From: Actinomycetes bacterium
Lineage (GTDB): Bacteria; Actinomycetota; Acidimicrobiia; Spongiisociales; UBA5794
DNA: 9,621 bases
NCBI GenBank assembly: GCA_023336765.1
Contig: JAMBLL010000028.1
Coordinates: 1-9,621, forward strand
Direction of reading: 5' to 3'
Shown here: piece after piece, positions 1 to 5,940 of the stretch
Position numbering within the stretch: position 1 is the stretch's first letter
Layout: each line of letters begins with the position of its first letter
Program-made: the position numbers and the translations under genes
Notes under the pieces: model-generated
What the model was told of the DNA's origin: nothing
Seen by the model: only the letters and a program-made list of their open reading frames with translations
Databases searched by the model: none

Positions 1-566
1 ACACGCGTCCGCACACCCCGCCAGGCGCCGCGAACCCTGCGGAACAACCATATCGTCAGGGCGCCAGCCGATATGACCAGAGCGAACACGACGACCGTGG
101 TCAACACAGGGAACATGAGCGCCAGGGTCATCAAGCCAGCAACGAGCAGATCCTCGGCGACTGACAGGACAACGTTCGACACCGGTTCAGGAGACGCGTT
201 CACCGCGATACGCGTCGAGGCCTTTGCGGCGTGTGCGTTGAGGGCCAGGCCACCAGAAACGACCGCGCCGACGGCCGTCACGAGCGACGTGGTCTCCCCC
301 GTGAGCAGCGCACCTATCACCGCGGCGCCGAGAGGTCTGAGCACCGTGTGGATCGAGTCCCAAACGTTGTCGACGTAGGGGATCTTGTCCGCTACGAACT
401 CGATGCCAGCCAGGATCGCCGCGAGCACGACGAACTCTGTACGCCCGAAGATCTCAGGGACCTCTCCCCATCCGAGGCGCGACGCGATACCGAGAAGAAG
501 TGTGACGAGGTACAGGTTGATCCCTGACGCCCACCCCGAGCCGAGTAACAGTCCAACGGTTCCCAT
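1..566 (-). CDS. DUF4126 domain membrane protein (3' end cut by window edge)
   Basis: The minus-strand frame opens at the ATG at 566 and runs to position 1 without a stop, giving 188 residues; only the last few C-terminal residues should be missing. The N-terminus reads MGTVGLLLGSGWASGINLYL, and residues 57-72 carry FVADKIPYVDNVWDSI followed by HTVLRPLGAAVIGALL. These are the signatures I know from DUF4126 proteins, small integral membrane proteins of unknown function. Hydrophobic stretches near residues 5-25, 40-57, 77-105 and 140-175 fit several membrane passes. A TGA at 624-626 and the lack of ATG/GTG/TTG between it and 566 fix the start; a GAGGT lies about 12 nt upstream. It follows the 627-1301 gene on the same strand after 60 nt, so co-transcription is likely. 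No enzymatic role can be assigned. Confidence 0.82.
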   Translation of the reverse strand, partial: MGTVGLLLGSGWASGINLYLVTLLLGIASRLGWGEVPEIFGRTEFVVLAAILAGIEFVADKIPYVDNVWDSIHTVLRPLGAAVIGALLTGETTSLVTAVGAVVSGGLALNAHAAKASTRIAVNASPEPVSNVVLSVAEDLLVAGLMTLALMFPVLTTVVVFALVISAGALTIWLFRRVRGAWRGVRTR

Positions 567-626
567 CCAAGGGAGGTTACCTCGCGTCTCCCAAACCGTC
601 GTACGGACCCATCGGCGTCGGGTTCA

Positions 627-1301
627 CTACGGCAACCGGTAGAGGATCCCCCGCTTGTCTCGACCGACGGATTCGACGGCACCCGAGACACGAAGACAGT
701 ACGCAACTTCCTGGGCGAGGTGTCGGGTGCGGCCAAGTCCGGCCGCAAGATCCGAGGTCGTGAACGGATCTGGTAGATCATCTGGGACCAGCCCGAGCAG
801 GTCTTCTGGAGTAGTAAGAGTGACCGTGTCGAGTACGCGGACAAGTCGCCGCTCATCGATCACGTACCCACCACGGCGCCAGCCACGCTTGGCGTCGGGA
901 CGACGAACCTCCTCCTCCTCGATGAGGGCGACCTCCAAAGTGAAGTTCGGGTGGCTCAACAAGGAGGGGAACGACACGAGCTCTCCACACACATCGGCCG
1001 CGATGCCACGCTTGGGAGACCGCCGACGGGACACTTCGTGGCCAGAGTCGTCGAGTTTCACGATCCACTTCTGGGTGGGTACCGGGTACACGAGCCGGAT
1101 CGGATAGAGATCGAGCAATCTGTCGAACTTGCGACGCATCGAAGCGAACCCGCGGGTCTGGATCTCGATGAGCACTCCGTCATGGACCACGTCCACGACG
1201 AATCCCTCCAGAGGGACCTCCACCTGGTCGCCATCGCAGCGGTACCACTCCTTGAGCGATGCGTGGAGCGGCTTCTCGTTGAGCAGTCCGATCGTTGTCA
1301 C
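627..1301 (-). CDS. Conserved hypothetical: nuclease-fold-like N-terminus plus winged-helix-like C-terminus
   Basis: A 224-residue soluble protein with a GTG start. Residues 4-20 (IGLLNEKPLHASLKEWY), 31-48 (LEGFVVDVVHDGVLIEIQ) and 68-82 (IRLVYPVPTQKWIVK) resemble a conserved uncharacterised protein type I recall from actinobacteria, Chloroflexi and cyanobacteria. The order D37, then E46-I-Q48 at the end of a beta strand, then basic residues (R56, R57, K58) imitates the D...ExK/ExQ core of PD-(D/E)XK nucleases; this is inference. The last 45 residues (FTTSDLAAGLG..., AYCLRVSGAVE..., ILYRLP) look like a winged helix. No membrane or signal segment is visible. It leads the DUF4126 gene. There is no Shine-Dalgarno, and a TAGGCT -10 box ends 6 nt before the GTG, so the mRNA is probably leaderless. 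The function is unknown. Confidence 0.8.
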   Translation of the reverse strand: MTTIGLLNEKPLHASLKEWYRCDGDQVEVPLEGFVVDVVHDGVLIEIQTRGFASMRRKFDRLLDLYPIRLVYPVPTQKWIVKLDDSGHEVSRRRSPKRGIAADVCGELVSFPSLLSHPNFTLEVALIEEEEVRRPDAKRGWRRGGYVIDERRLVRVLDTVTLTTPEDLLGLVPDDLPDPFTTSDLAAGLGRTRHLAQEVAYCLRVSGAVESVGRDKRGILYRLP

Positions 1302-1307
1302 GCGGCG

Positions 1308-1336
1308 AGCCTAACGAGCGGTGCCCACGGTATCAC
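1308..1336 (-). promoter_or_regulatory. Candidate leaderless promoter of the 224-residue gene
   Basis: Reading the minus strand, GTGATA (1331-1336) and TAGGCT (1308-1313) are separated by 17 nt, and the -10 box ends 6 nt before the GTG at 1301. That puts the expected transcription start on or next to the start codon. TAGGCT fits the TAnnnT -10 pattern common in actinobacteria; the -35 matches TTGACA at 4 of 6. This is inferred from spacing only. Confidence 0.4.
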
Positions 1337-1407
1337 CATGGTCCGAGCACCGAGCGTGGTACGGTTCCGGCCTGGTAGGACACAGGGCTGGAAAAAGGGA
1401 GTGCATC

Positions 1408-2022
1408 ATGTTGGGGAATCGTCTGTTCATTGTCGCCATTTTGGCTGCGGCCGCTACGATCCTCGCCGCGTGTAGCGGCTCAGAATCTGCCGAATCGGCG
1501 ACTTCCGTCGCCGATCAAGCAACTGAGACGGCGGCCGTAACCAGCACACCGTCGACAACGAGCGCTCCTTCCCCAACGACGACCGCTGCCCCAGCCCGGG
1601 AGTCTCAGACATCTACAACCACCGTGACATCGGCGCCCGAAGAGGTGGAACCAACCTGCGACTGGGATTCACCACGTCTGTCCTCAGGCGACGCAAGCGA
1701 ACCCACCGGCCCAGGCGACGATGTCGCTCTAGCTGTCCTTGGATCGTGGCAGCACACCCATATCAATGAAGGCGGGGGGTTCAAGCCGGTGAAGCCGACC
1801 ACCGACATCCGGTACGTTCTGTCGTCGGACACGTTCCTGTACTGCCAGGATGTCCAGGGGGCTACAGAGCACGGCGAGAACTCGGTTCGACTGGTGCTTG
1901 AGGGAGACGAAATCGTTCTGCCATCGCCCGCAACTGGGTACAAGATCGTGGCATGGAACGAGAACATGATGGTGTGGCTCAACCACTTTGACGATTCCCT
2001 CTACCTGCTCCAGCGGAGGTAA
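1408..2022 (+). CDS. Lipoprotein with Ser/Thr/Pro linker and small beta-rich domain
   Basis: A 204-residue exported lipoprotein. The signal peptide (residues 1-21) ends in the lipobox LAAC with Cys22 as the lipidation site. Residues 23-82 form a low-complexity Ser/Thr/Ala/Pro spacer that would hold the domain away from the membrane. The mature domain (84-204) has two cysteines (C84, C146), which could form a disulfide, and a pattern LGSWQHTHIN...VRLVLEGDEIVL...MMVWLNH...LYLLQRR. A leading GxW and alternating short strands suggest a lipocalin-like small barrel; that is inference, and I do not recognise a named family. The ATG at 1408 is preferred to the in-frame one at 1321 because GGGAG sits 6 nt upstream and the signal peptide starts there. 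It is divergent from the 627-1301 gene and followed by tandem hairpins. Confidence 0.85.
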   Translation: MLGNRLFIVAILAAAATILAACSGSESAESATSVADQATETAAVTSTPSTTSAPSPTTTAAPARESQTSTTTVTSAPEEVEPTCDWDSPRLSSGDASEPTGPGDDVALAVLGSWQHTHINEGGGFKPVKPTTDIRYVLSSDTFLYCQDVQGATEHGENSVRLVLEGDEIVLPSPATGYKIVAWNENMMVWLNHFDDSLYLLQRR

Positions 2023-2042
2023 CTGCCTTCCGAGGGCGACAC

Positions 2043-2079
2043 CGGTGATGCTCACCGTCACCACACCGTCGGGTTGTGG
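2043..2079 (+). terminator. Tandem hairpins after the lipoprotein gene
   Basis: Two adjacent stem-loops start 21 nt after the lipoprotein stop. CGGTGA (2043-2048) pairs with TCACCG (2052-2057) around a 3-nt loop, and CCACACC (2061-2067) pairs with GGTTGTGG (2072-2079) with one bulged T. There is no T-tract, as is often the case for actinobacterial terminators, so a terminator or mRNA 3'-end role is inferred from position. Confidence 0.4.
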
Positions 2080-2094
2080 ACATTCCCGGTTCGG

Positions 2095-2131
2095 TCAGCG
2101 CCTCCTGTGCGCTGATTCAGACAAGAAGGAG
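2095..2131 (+). promoter_or_regulatory. Leader hairpin whose loop is complementary to the Shine-Dalgarno
   Basis: TCAGCGC (2095-2101) and GCGCTGA (2109-2115) form a perfect 7-bp stem, extendable by two G-U pairs (2093-2094 with 2116-2117). The loop contains CTCCT (2102-2106), the exact complement of AGGAG (2127-2131), which is the ribosome binding site 4 nt upstream of the ATG at 2136. A loop-to-SD pairing could hide the ribosome binding site. The complementarity is seen directly; regulation is inference, and 5 nt can match by chance. Confidence 0.35.
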
Positions 2132-2135
2132 CAAC

Positions 2136-2384
2136 ATGACTACAACCAACACTCACACACACGACAATGCGGACAACGACCGGTTCCTCACACTCATCGC
2201 CTCAGCGTGGAAGGACGGCGAACTCTCCGATCTTCAGCTTGCAGCTGTATGCCTTGAGATCATGCAGGACCCGAACCTCGACCTCAGTTGCCGCGAGACC
2301 CTGCAGAAGTGGCTCGACTCATCAGACGGACAGGACATGATCCGTACCCATACGTCGGACGACCAACTCGCAACAGCAAGTTAG
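2136..2384 (+). CDS. Small acidic hypothetical protein (82 aa)
   Basis: An 82-residue, soluble, acidic protein that I do not recognise. After a polar start (MTTTNTHTHDNADND) comes a predicted helical core: FLTLIASAWKDGELSDLQLAAVCLEIM (residues 16-42), then LSCRETLQKWLDSS (49-62) and a polar tail. The core, with helix, GELSDLQ turn, helix, resembles a small all-alpha scaffold of about the size of an antitoxin or adaptor, but no family can be assigned. AAGGAG at 2126-2131 sits 4 nt upstream of the ATG and decides the start over the in-frame ATG at 2076, which lies upstream of the leader hairpin. It converges on the 180-residue lipoprotein gene with only 16 nt between the stops. Real coding status is likely from the strong ribosome binding site and composition. 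Confidence 0.6.
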   Translation: MTTTNTHTHDNADNDRFLTLIASAWKDGELSDLQLAAVCLEIMQDPNLDLSCRETLQKWLDSSDGQDMIRTHTSDDQLATAS

Positions 2385-2400
2385 GGAAACCTGTGGTTGT

Positions 2401-2943
2401 TCAGCCGCCGATGATGCCTTCACACGAGGTGGCCGCTTTCTGAAAGTCCGGATCGTCTGTATCGAGGGCGTCACCGAATGGCCCGTCTCCCGTGTGACCA
2501 TCTGTGGAGAAATCCGGGTCAGGCATCTCATAGCCGTTCTCACGCATGCACACCGCAAAGGCGAGAAGCTCGTCCTCGCGTTCTGCAAGGTCCTCTGTGT
2601 CGAGGCCAAATGCCACGTTGTCAAGGAGTTCACGGCACACATCGAACGCTGAATGCAGGGCGGCCATGTCCAGCGTCGCTCCTGCAAGGGCGTGTTGGTT
2701 GGGTGGTACGAGGTTCCCGTTCTCGTCGACTTCTGGATCCTTGATATCGAGACCCTCGTCACGCAGGCATGCCGTAAAATCGAGCACTGCCTGTTCGCCC
2801 GGAATCGAATCGGTCTCTGCGCTCAGGGAGTCAGCCTGCCCGGCGTCAAGTGAGACAACACCAGAATCTGCGTCCCCACTGCTGCACGCACCTGCAACCA
2901 GGCCGAGAGCAAGAAGCAGGGAGAGGACGATCGTACGATTCAT
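2401..2943 (-). CDS. Lipoprotein with duplicated Cys-Arg-Gly-Asp-Pro repeat
   Basis: A 180-residue lipoprotein with signal peptide 1-19 and lipobox VAGAC (Cys20). The mature part contains two copies of one unit: F56-TACLRDEG-...-DP70 followed by C103, and F129-AVCMRENG-...-PDP143 followed by C174. Each unit has the pattern FxxC(L/M)RxxG(6)DP and a second Cys 42-44 residues later, so four cysteines could form two disulfides. Short secreted actinobacterial proteins with a CMRxxGxxxPDP motif are a known but uncharacterised type, sometimes encoded near ABC/MacA-like exporters; none is nearby here. The ATG at 2943 has no good Shine-Dalgarno but lies a few nt after a promoter-like -10 box. It is convergent with the 82-residue gene and downstream of the dehalogenase in the same direction. 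The function is unknown, with an envelope location. Confidence 0.82.
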   Translation of the reverse strand: MNRTIVLSLLLALGLVAGACSSGDADSGVVSLDAGQADSLSAETDSIPGEQAVLDFTACLRDEGLDIKDPEVDENGNLVPPNQHALAGATLDMAALHSAFDVCRELLDNVAFGLDTEDLAEREDELLAFAVCMRENGYEMPDPDFSTDGHTGDGPFGDALDTDDPDFQKAATSCEGIIGG

Positions 2944-2954
2944 GGAATGTCACC

Positions 2955-2982
2955 GTTGTATCGGGGCAGGGTTCACTGTGAA
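2955..2982 (-). promoter_or_regulatory. Candidate promoter with palindromic -35 region
   Basis: On the minus strand TTCACA (2977-2982) and TACAAC (2955-2960) are 16 nt apart, matching the -35 consensus at 5 of 6 and the -10 at 4 of 6. The expected start is about 5 nt before the ATG at 2943, which agrees with the missing Shine-Dalgarno. The -35 lies inside the perfect palindrome TTCACTGTGAA (2972-2982), a possible operator. Confidence 0.4.
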
Positions 2983-3002
2983 GTGGGGACAGTACCTCAT
3001 AT

Positions 3003-3020
3003 CCCTGGCAATCAGCAGGG
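3003..3020 (-). terminator. Short hairpin downstream of the dehalogenase
   Basis: CCCTG (3003-3007) and CAGGG (3016-3020) form a 5-bp stem with an 8-nt loop, about 38 nt after the dehalogenase stop in the direction of transcription. There is no T-tract. It may end the dehalogenase transcript or be chance. Confidence 0.25.
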
Positions 3021-3057
3021 GTTTCATCCTTGGTCGACCGGGTTGAGCCGGAGCGGA

Positions 3058-3945
3058 TCAGAATCCCGCGTACCACTTCGACAGTTCAACACCGATCGTA
3101 TCTGGGTGGGTCTCCTGGACGAAGTGGATCGCGTCGCCCAGATCGACAACCGTCAGGTTGGAGAGGTTCTCTCGACACCAGGCAACTTCGGCTTCTTTGA
3201 TGGAAATGCCTGCGTTTCCATAGAACAGGAGTTTCGGCACCTCGGTACGGGTCAGCCAAGCTCTGTAAGCATCGACAACCGCAGCGTTGTCTGCTGGGAC
3301 ACCATCGAGGGGCACTTCTCGTGGCCACTGGCGGACGGCCTTGCGGCTGGCGATCGTGGGGAACGCCGATCGGTAGTAGGCGAGGGCATCGGGGCTGATC
3401 TCGGCGTACGTCAGGTCGGGCAGCATCTTCTTCAGAAAGATGTTGCCGGCGCTAATCATCGCCCACCCTGTGCCAGGCGCACGCATCATCCGCATCGCCA
3501 TGCGGAGACTCCCCGGCATGTCGTCGAGCGACAAGCCACGGATCATCGCTTCCATGAACGCGATCGCCTTGACACCGTCCTGATGGCCGTGAGCCCATCG
3601 AAATCCGAGGCCGGAACCCCAGTCGTGGATCACGAGTGTGAGGTTCGAACCGATTCCGAGAGCTTCTATGAAGCCACACAGGTAGCGATAGTGGTCGTCG
3701 TAGCGATAGTCGATGTCGGGGTGGTCGGACTTACCCATGCCAATGAGGTCGACAGCAATGCAACGCCCCTGATCGCTGAGATAAGGAATGATGTTGCGCC
3801 AGAGGTAGGACGATGTCGGGTTCCCATGCAGGAACAGGATCGGATCGCCCTCACCAACATCGATGTAGTGCATCTCGGAACCGTCGACCGTGACGTACTT
3901 CGACTCGAAGGGGAACTCCGCTGAGATCTCCGAGGTGTCAGTCAC
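3058..3945 (-). CDS. Haloalkane dehalogenase (HLD-II type)
   Basis: A 295-residue alpha/beta-hydrolase that should hydrolyse haloalkanes to an alcohol, halide and proton (EC 3.8.1.5) in the cytoplasm. All five functional residues are visible: nucleophile D108 in VIHDWGSGLGF, base H274 in GDAIHFVQE, catalytic acid E132 in FMEAMIR, and halide-binding N42 (HGNPTSSYLWRNIIP) and W109. The acid on E132 after strand 6, with the Asn-Trp halide pair, is the DhaA/LinB arrangement, and numbering is within 1-2 residues of DhaA. Length is normal for the family. The cap (about 137-215) is rich in Met and Ala (SLRMAMRMMRAPG, WAMISAGN), so substrate range cannot be read off. A TGA 6 nt upstream forces the GTG at 3945; GGGGGAG lies 2 nt before it. 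A divergent TetR gene and a leader ORF suggest repression and translational coupling. Confidence 0.93.
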   Translation of the reverse strand: MTDTSEISAEFPFESKYVTVDGSEMHYIDVGEGDPILFLHGNPTSSYLWRNIIPYLSDQGRCIAVDLIGMGKSDHPDIDYRYDDHYRYLCGFIEALGIGSNLTLVIHDWGSGLGFRWAHGHQDGVKAIAFMEAMIRGLSLDDMPGSLRMAMRMMRAPGTGWAMISAGNIFLKKMLPDLTYAEISPDALAYYRSAFPTIASRKAVRQWPREVPLDGVPADNAAVVDAYRAWLTRTEVPKLLFYGNAGISIKEAEVAWCRENLSNLTVVDLGDAIHFVQETHPDTIGVELSKWYAGF

Positions 3946-3997
3946 GACTCCCCCTCAGGTGGTAGGCGTGGAACTCGCTCGCGGTACGTAGCTTCAT
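3938..3997 (-). CDS. 19-codon upstream ORF overlapping the dehalogenase start
   Basis: An ATG at 3997 begins MKLRTASEFHAYHLRGSRD and stops with TGA at 3938-3940, inside the dehalogenase gene: the bases GTGACTGA hold both the dehalogenase GTG and this stop, in different frames. AAAGGAA (4005-4011 on the plus strand as TTCCTTT) lies 7 nt upstream of the ATG, a better-placed ribosome binding site than the one before the dehalogenase GTG. The dehalogenase's own purine-rich site lies within the last codons of this ORF. This is the layout of a translationally coupled leader peptide. The peptide resembles nothing I know. It might instead be a chance ORF; dehalogenase homologues normally start close to the GTG used here, so a frameshifted N-terminal extension is unlikely. 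Confidence 0.45.
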   Translation of the reverse strand: MKLRTASEFHAYHLRGSRD

Positions 3998-4013
3998 CCG
4001 ACTGTTCCTTTCT

Positions 4014-4081
4014 TTTTGCAACACATGACGTAAAAGGACTCTAGCCCATGTTGTGGATACAATGCAACGCATGTTGCAAAA
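4014..4081. promoter_or_regulatory. Probable TetR operator cluster in the divergent spacer
   Basis: The 166-nt spacer between the dehalogenase and TetR genes holds related half-sites. TTTTGCAACA (4014-4023) and TGTTGCAAAA (4072-4081) are exact 10-bp inverted copies 48 nt apart. TGCAACGCATGTTGCA (4063-4078) has perfect 6-bp arms around GCAT. GCAACACATG (4018-4027) recurs as GCAACGCATG (4064-4073), and CATGTTG occurs at 4047-4053 and 4070-4076. A plus-strand TACAAT -10-like box (4058-4063) abuts the palindrome. Binding by the adjacent TetR protein is inference from position; TetR repressors usually bind such palindromes and often control a divergent neighbour. Confidence 0.65.
4038..4067 (-). 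promoter_or_regulatory. Candidate dehalogenase promoter overlapping the operator
   Basis: On the minus strand TTGCAT (4062-4067) and TAGAGT (4038-4043) are 18 nt apart, each matching consensus at 4 of 6. The -35 lies in the left arm of the TGCAAC palindrome, so a bound repressor would block it. The implied 5' leader of roughly 85 nt contains the 19-codon ORF. Confidence 0.35.
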
Positions 4082-4111
4082 CAAATCGACCCAGGATCGG
4101 AAGATGCACTG

Positions 4112-4699
4112 ATGGGCCGGCCGCGATCGTTCGAAGAGTCAGATCTTCTCGAAGAGGTGATGGTGGCCTTCTGGCGTAACGGCTACACCGCAACAACCTA
4201 CCGCAGCCTCGAGAGTCTCTCCGGGGTCGGGATACGCAGTCTGGCCAATACCTTTGGCGAGAAAGACGAACTGTTCACAAAGGCCCTCTCTCGCTACCAC
4301 GACATGGTGGCCAACAACCTCGCGATGATGTTCGACCCACCTTCGGTTGACGCCATCGTTCGTGTCTTCGAGCGTGTCAGTTCGCCCGCCGATCGCGGCG
4401 ATGCTCGCAGTTCCGGTTGCCTCATGGTCAACACTGTCTTCGAGATCGATGAACCCACGGGGAACATCGGTCACAAGATTGCTGCCTATCGCGACCTGTG
4501 GAAGTCCACCTTCCAGCAAGCGCTCGAATCCGACAACATCGCTGACGCCGAAGCGAGGGCAGAATTCCTCGTCGGAGCGTTGTGGGGTGCCCTCAGCCAG
4601 ATCCGCCTCGCTGGTGACACCACGGCCGCCCAACCGATTACGACAGTAGTCATCCAAACGGTCCGCAGCTGGTCCCAATCGATTGAGAGTGCCTTGTAG
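4112..4699 (+). CDS. TetR/AcrR-family transcriptional regulator
   Basis: A 195-residue one-domain-plus-ligand-pocket repressor. The N-terminus MGRPRSFEESDLLEEVMVAFWRNGY is the family's helix 1 pattern. The helix-turn-helix spans about residues 27-48 (TATTYRSLESLSGVGIRSLANTFG), followed by EKDELFTKALSRY. The usual SLYNTFG recognition motif reads SLANTFG here. The C-terminal region has GCLMVNTVFE (about 102-111), common in regulators of this subgroup, and a helical ligand-binding core. It is divergent from the haloalkane dehalogenase with an inverted-repeat-rich spacer. In Rhodococcus a TetR-type protein (DhaR) represses dhaA, so control of the dehalogenase and of itself is the natural inference. 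The start is preceded by a weak GGAAG; the ATG overlaps the stop of the 2-codon string ATGCACTGA. Confidence 0.9.
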   Translation: MGRPRSFEESDLLEEVMVAFWRNGYTATTYRSLESLSGVGIRSLANTFGEKDELFTKALSRYHDMVANNLAMMFDPPSVDAIVRVFERVSSPADRGDARSSGCLMVNTVFEIDEPTGNIGHKIAAYRDLWKSTFQQALESDNIADAEARAEFLVGALWGALSQIRLAGDTTAAQPITTVVIQTVRSWSQSIESAL

Positions 4700-4893
4700 C
4701 CGAGACCCTTGGGGACCCGCATGGCATCACGATCTCATGCATGGGCTTGCCAGAGGACCAGGACCACGGACACGGATCCAAGCATGGATACTTCACACTC
4801 GTGTCTTCGTCTGGTTGACTCGACACACTTGGGTGTCTCACGTCGCAGCGGGAATCTCTCGCGACCCACGAGGTCAGAGACTATGTTCTGTGC
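4700..4893. other. Intergenic spacer, no supported gene
   Basis: About 194 nt separate the TetR stop and the next start. Short frames here overlap on both strands and match no protein style. A weak inverted repeat GACAC/GTGTC (4822-4837) and a run of GGACCA-like direct repeats (4754-4778) are visible. A TATGTT box (4882-4887) ends 6 nt before the ATG at 4894, consistent with a leaderless start for the next gene. Confidence 0.4.
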
Positions 4894-5856
4894 ATGGAAG
4901 ACAGCACCGAACCACCACAGTCCGATCAAGGTGAGACATTCTCAACCAAGGTGAAAGCGATCACTGGCTTGATCATCGCTGTGGGTACGGTCATCACTGC
5001 GGCCGCTCTGTTCTACAACCCATCGCCCTCGCCAGACACACCCCCAACGACACACATTGAAGCCGCAGCGACCACCACTGTCCCATCAACAACGCCCACA
5101 TCCGCAGCGACAGACACATCGTCTGGGATGACGCAGGCCACCAAAGTCGCAACCGCCACGGAACCGCCATCGACGACGCTCACGACCGTCACATCGTCAA
5201 CAACAACCACAACGGAACCACCACTGAACGTTTTCGTGGAAGCCGATCCTGCCATCTTCATCGAAAATCCCATGCAAGGATTCAGCTATGTGTTCACAGG
5301 AACGCTTGGCCAGGTCGGCGCCCCGCCATCAGATGATTGCCGCACTTGGCATAACTGGGCCATGAATATCGGAGGAGCCGATAGTGGAGGTAGCTTGACC
5401 GGCCCGATGTTCCAGCTCTCGATGACCACCACGACCGACCATACGATTCTGATTGATGGCTTCACGGTTGAAGTCACACGGCGGGACCCGCCGGTTCACG
5501 GCCTAGCTGTGTTCTGCCCGGTGGGTGGTGCCGCCCTGCTTCCTCGTCTCATCCAGCTCGACCTGGACGTCGATCCACCCGTTGTCACCTATCTCGCGCC
5601 GACATCTGACCACTACGAGGCGAGGGACTTCTCTTTCTCGATTGCTCCGGGTGAAATAGAGATCTTCGAAGTGTCGGCCGTGACCACCGACTGCGATTGT
5701 GATTGGACCGGGACCGTTCACTACGTTGACATCGCCAGCGGCGAACGGGGCACTATCGAGATCACCAACGATGGTGAGCCATTCCGAACCTCGGCATCGC
5801 GGAACGCTTCGTCGTACCTCTGGACGGGTGATTGGACACCGTGGTCACAGTCCTGA
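4894..5856 (+). CDS. Membrane-anchored extracellular protein with Thr/Pro-rich stalk
   Basis: A 320-residue single-pass protein. The cytoplasmic N-terminus (1-20) is short and polar. Residues 22-41 (AITGLIIAVGTVITAAALFY) are a membrane helix. Residues 43-110 are a Thr/Ser/Pro stalk, and 111-320 form a beta-rich outer domain. The outer domain has C149, C208, C267 and C269, and phrases such as DCRTWHNW, IQLDLDVDPP, FSIAPGEIEIFEV and DGEPFRTSAS. I recall similarly patterned anchored or secreted actinobacterial proteins of unknown function. A beta-sandwich fold is likely from the strand pattern. No catalytic motif is seen. There is no Shine-Dalgarno before the ATG, which may be leaderless. It is followed, 84 nt after its stop, by the broken DUF5946 gene. 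An envelope or adhesion role is possible but not shown. Confidence 0.8.
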   Translation: MEDSTEPPQSDQGETFSTKVKAITGLIIAVGTVITAAALFYNPSPSPDTPPTTHIEAAATTTVPSTTPTSAATDTSSGMTQATKVATATEPPSTTLTTVTSSTTTTTEPPLNVFVEADPAIFIENPMQGFSYVFTGTLGQVGAPPSDDCRTWHNWAMNIGGADSGGSLTGPMFQLSMTTTTDHTILIDGFTVEVTRRDPPVHGLAVFCPVGGAALLPRLIQLDLDVDPPVVTYLAPTSDHYEARDFSFSIAPGEIEIFEVSAVTTDCDCDWTGTVHYVDIASGERGTIEITNDGEPFRTSASRNASSYLWTGDWTPWSQS

Positions 5857-5940
5857 GTGCTCGACCTTGATTCCCGCTGGATGCCAACGAGTGACGGCCT
5901 CCAGGTATCTCAGGACGAACTAACACTCGAAGGCGGGACC

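Noticed and set aside
1321..1407. Upstream extension of the 204-residue lipoprotein to the ATG at 1321
   Set aside because: It would bury the signal peptide 29 residues in; the ATG at 1408 has GGGAG at good spacing.
2947..3924. A 325-codon open frame on the plus strand opposite the dehalogenase
   Set aside because: It is antisense to a gene with all dehalogenase motifs, has no family-like motifs, and reflects GC-rich codon structure on the other strand.
5857..5940. N-terminal extension of the DUF5946 frame to a GTG directly after the previous stop
   Set aside because: No ribosome site and no resemblance to the family; the ATG at 5941 gives a family-like N-terminus.
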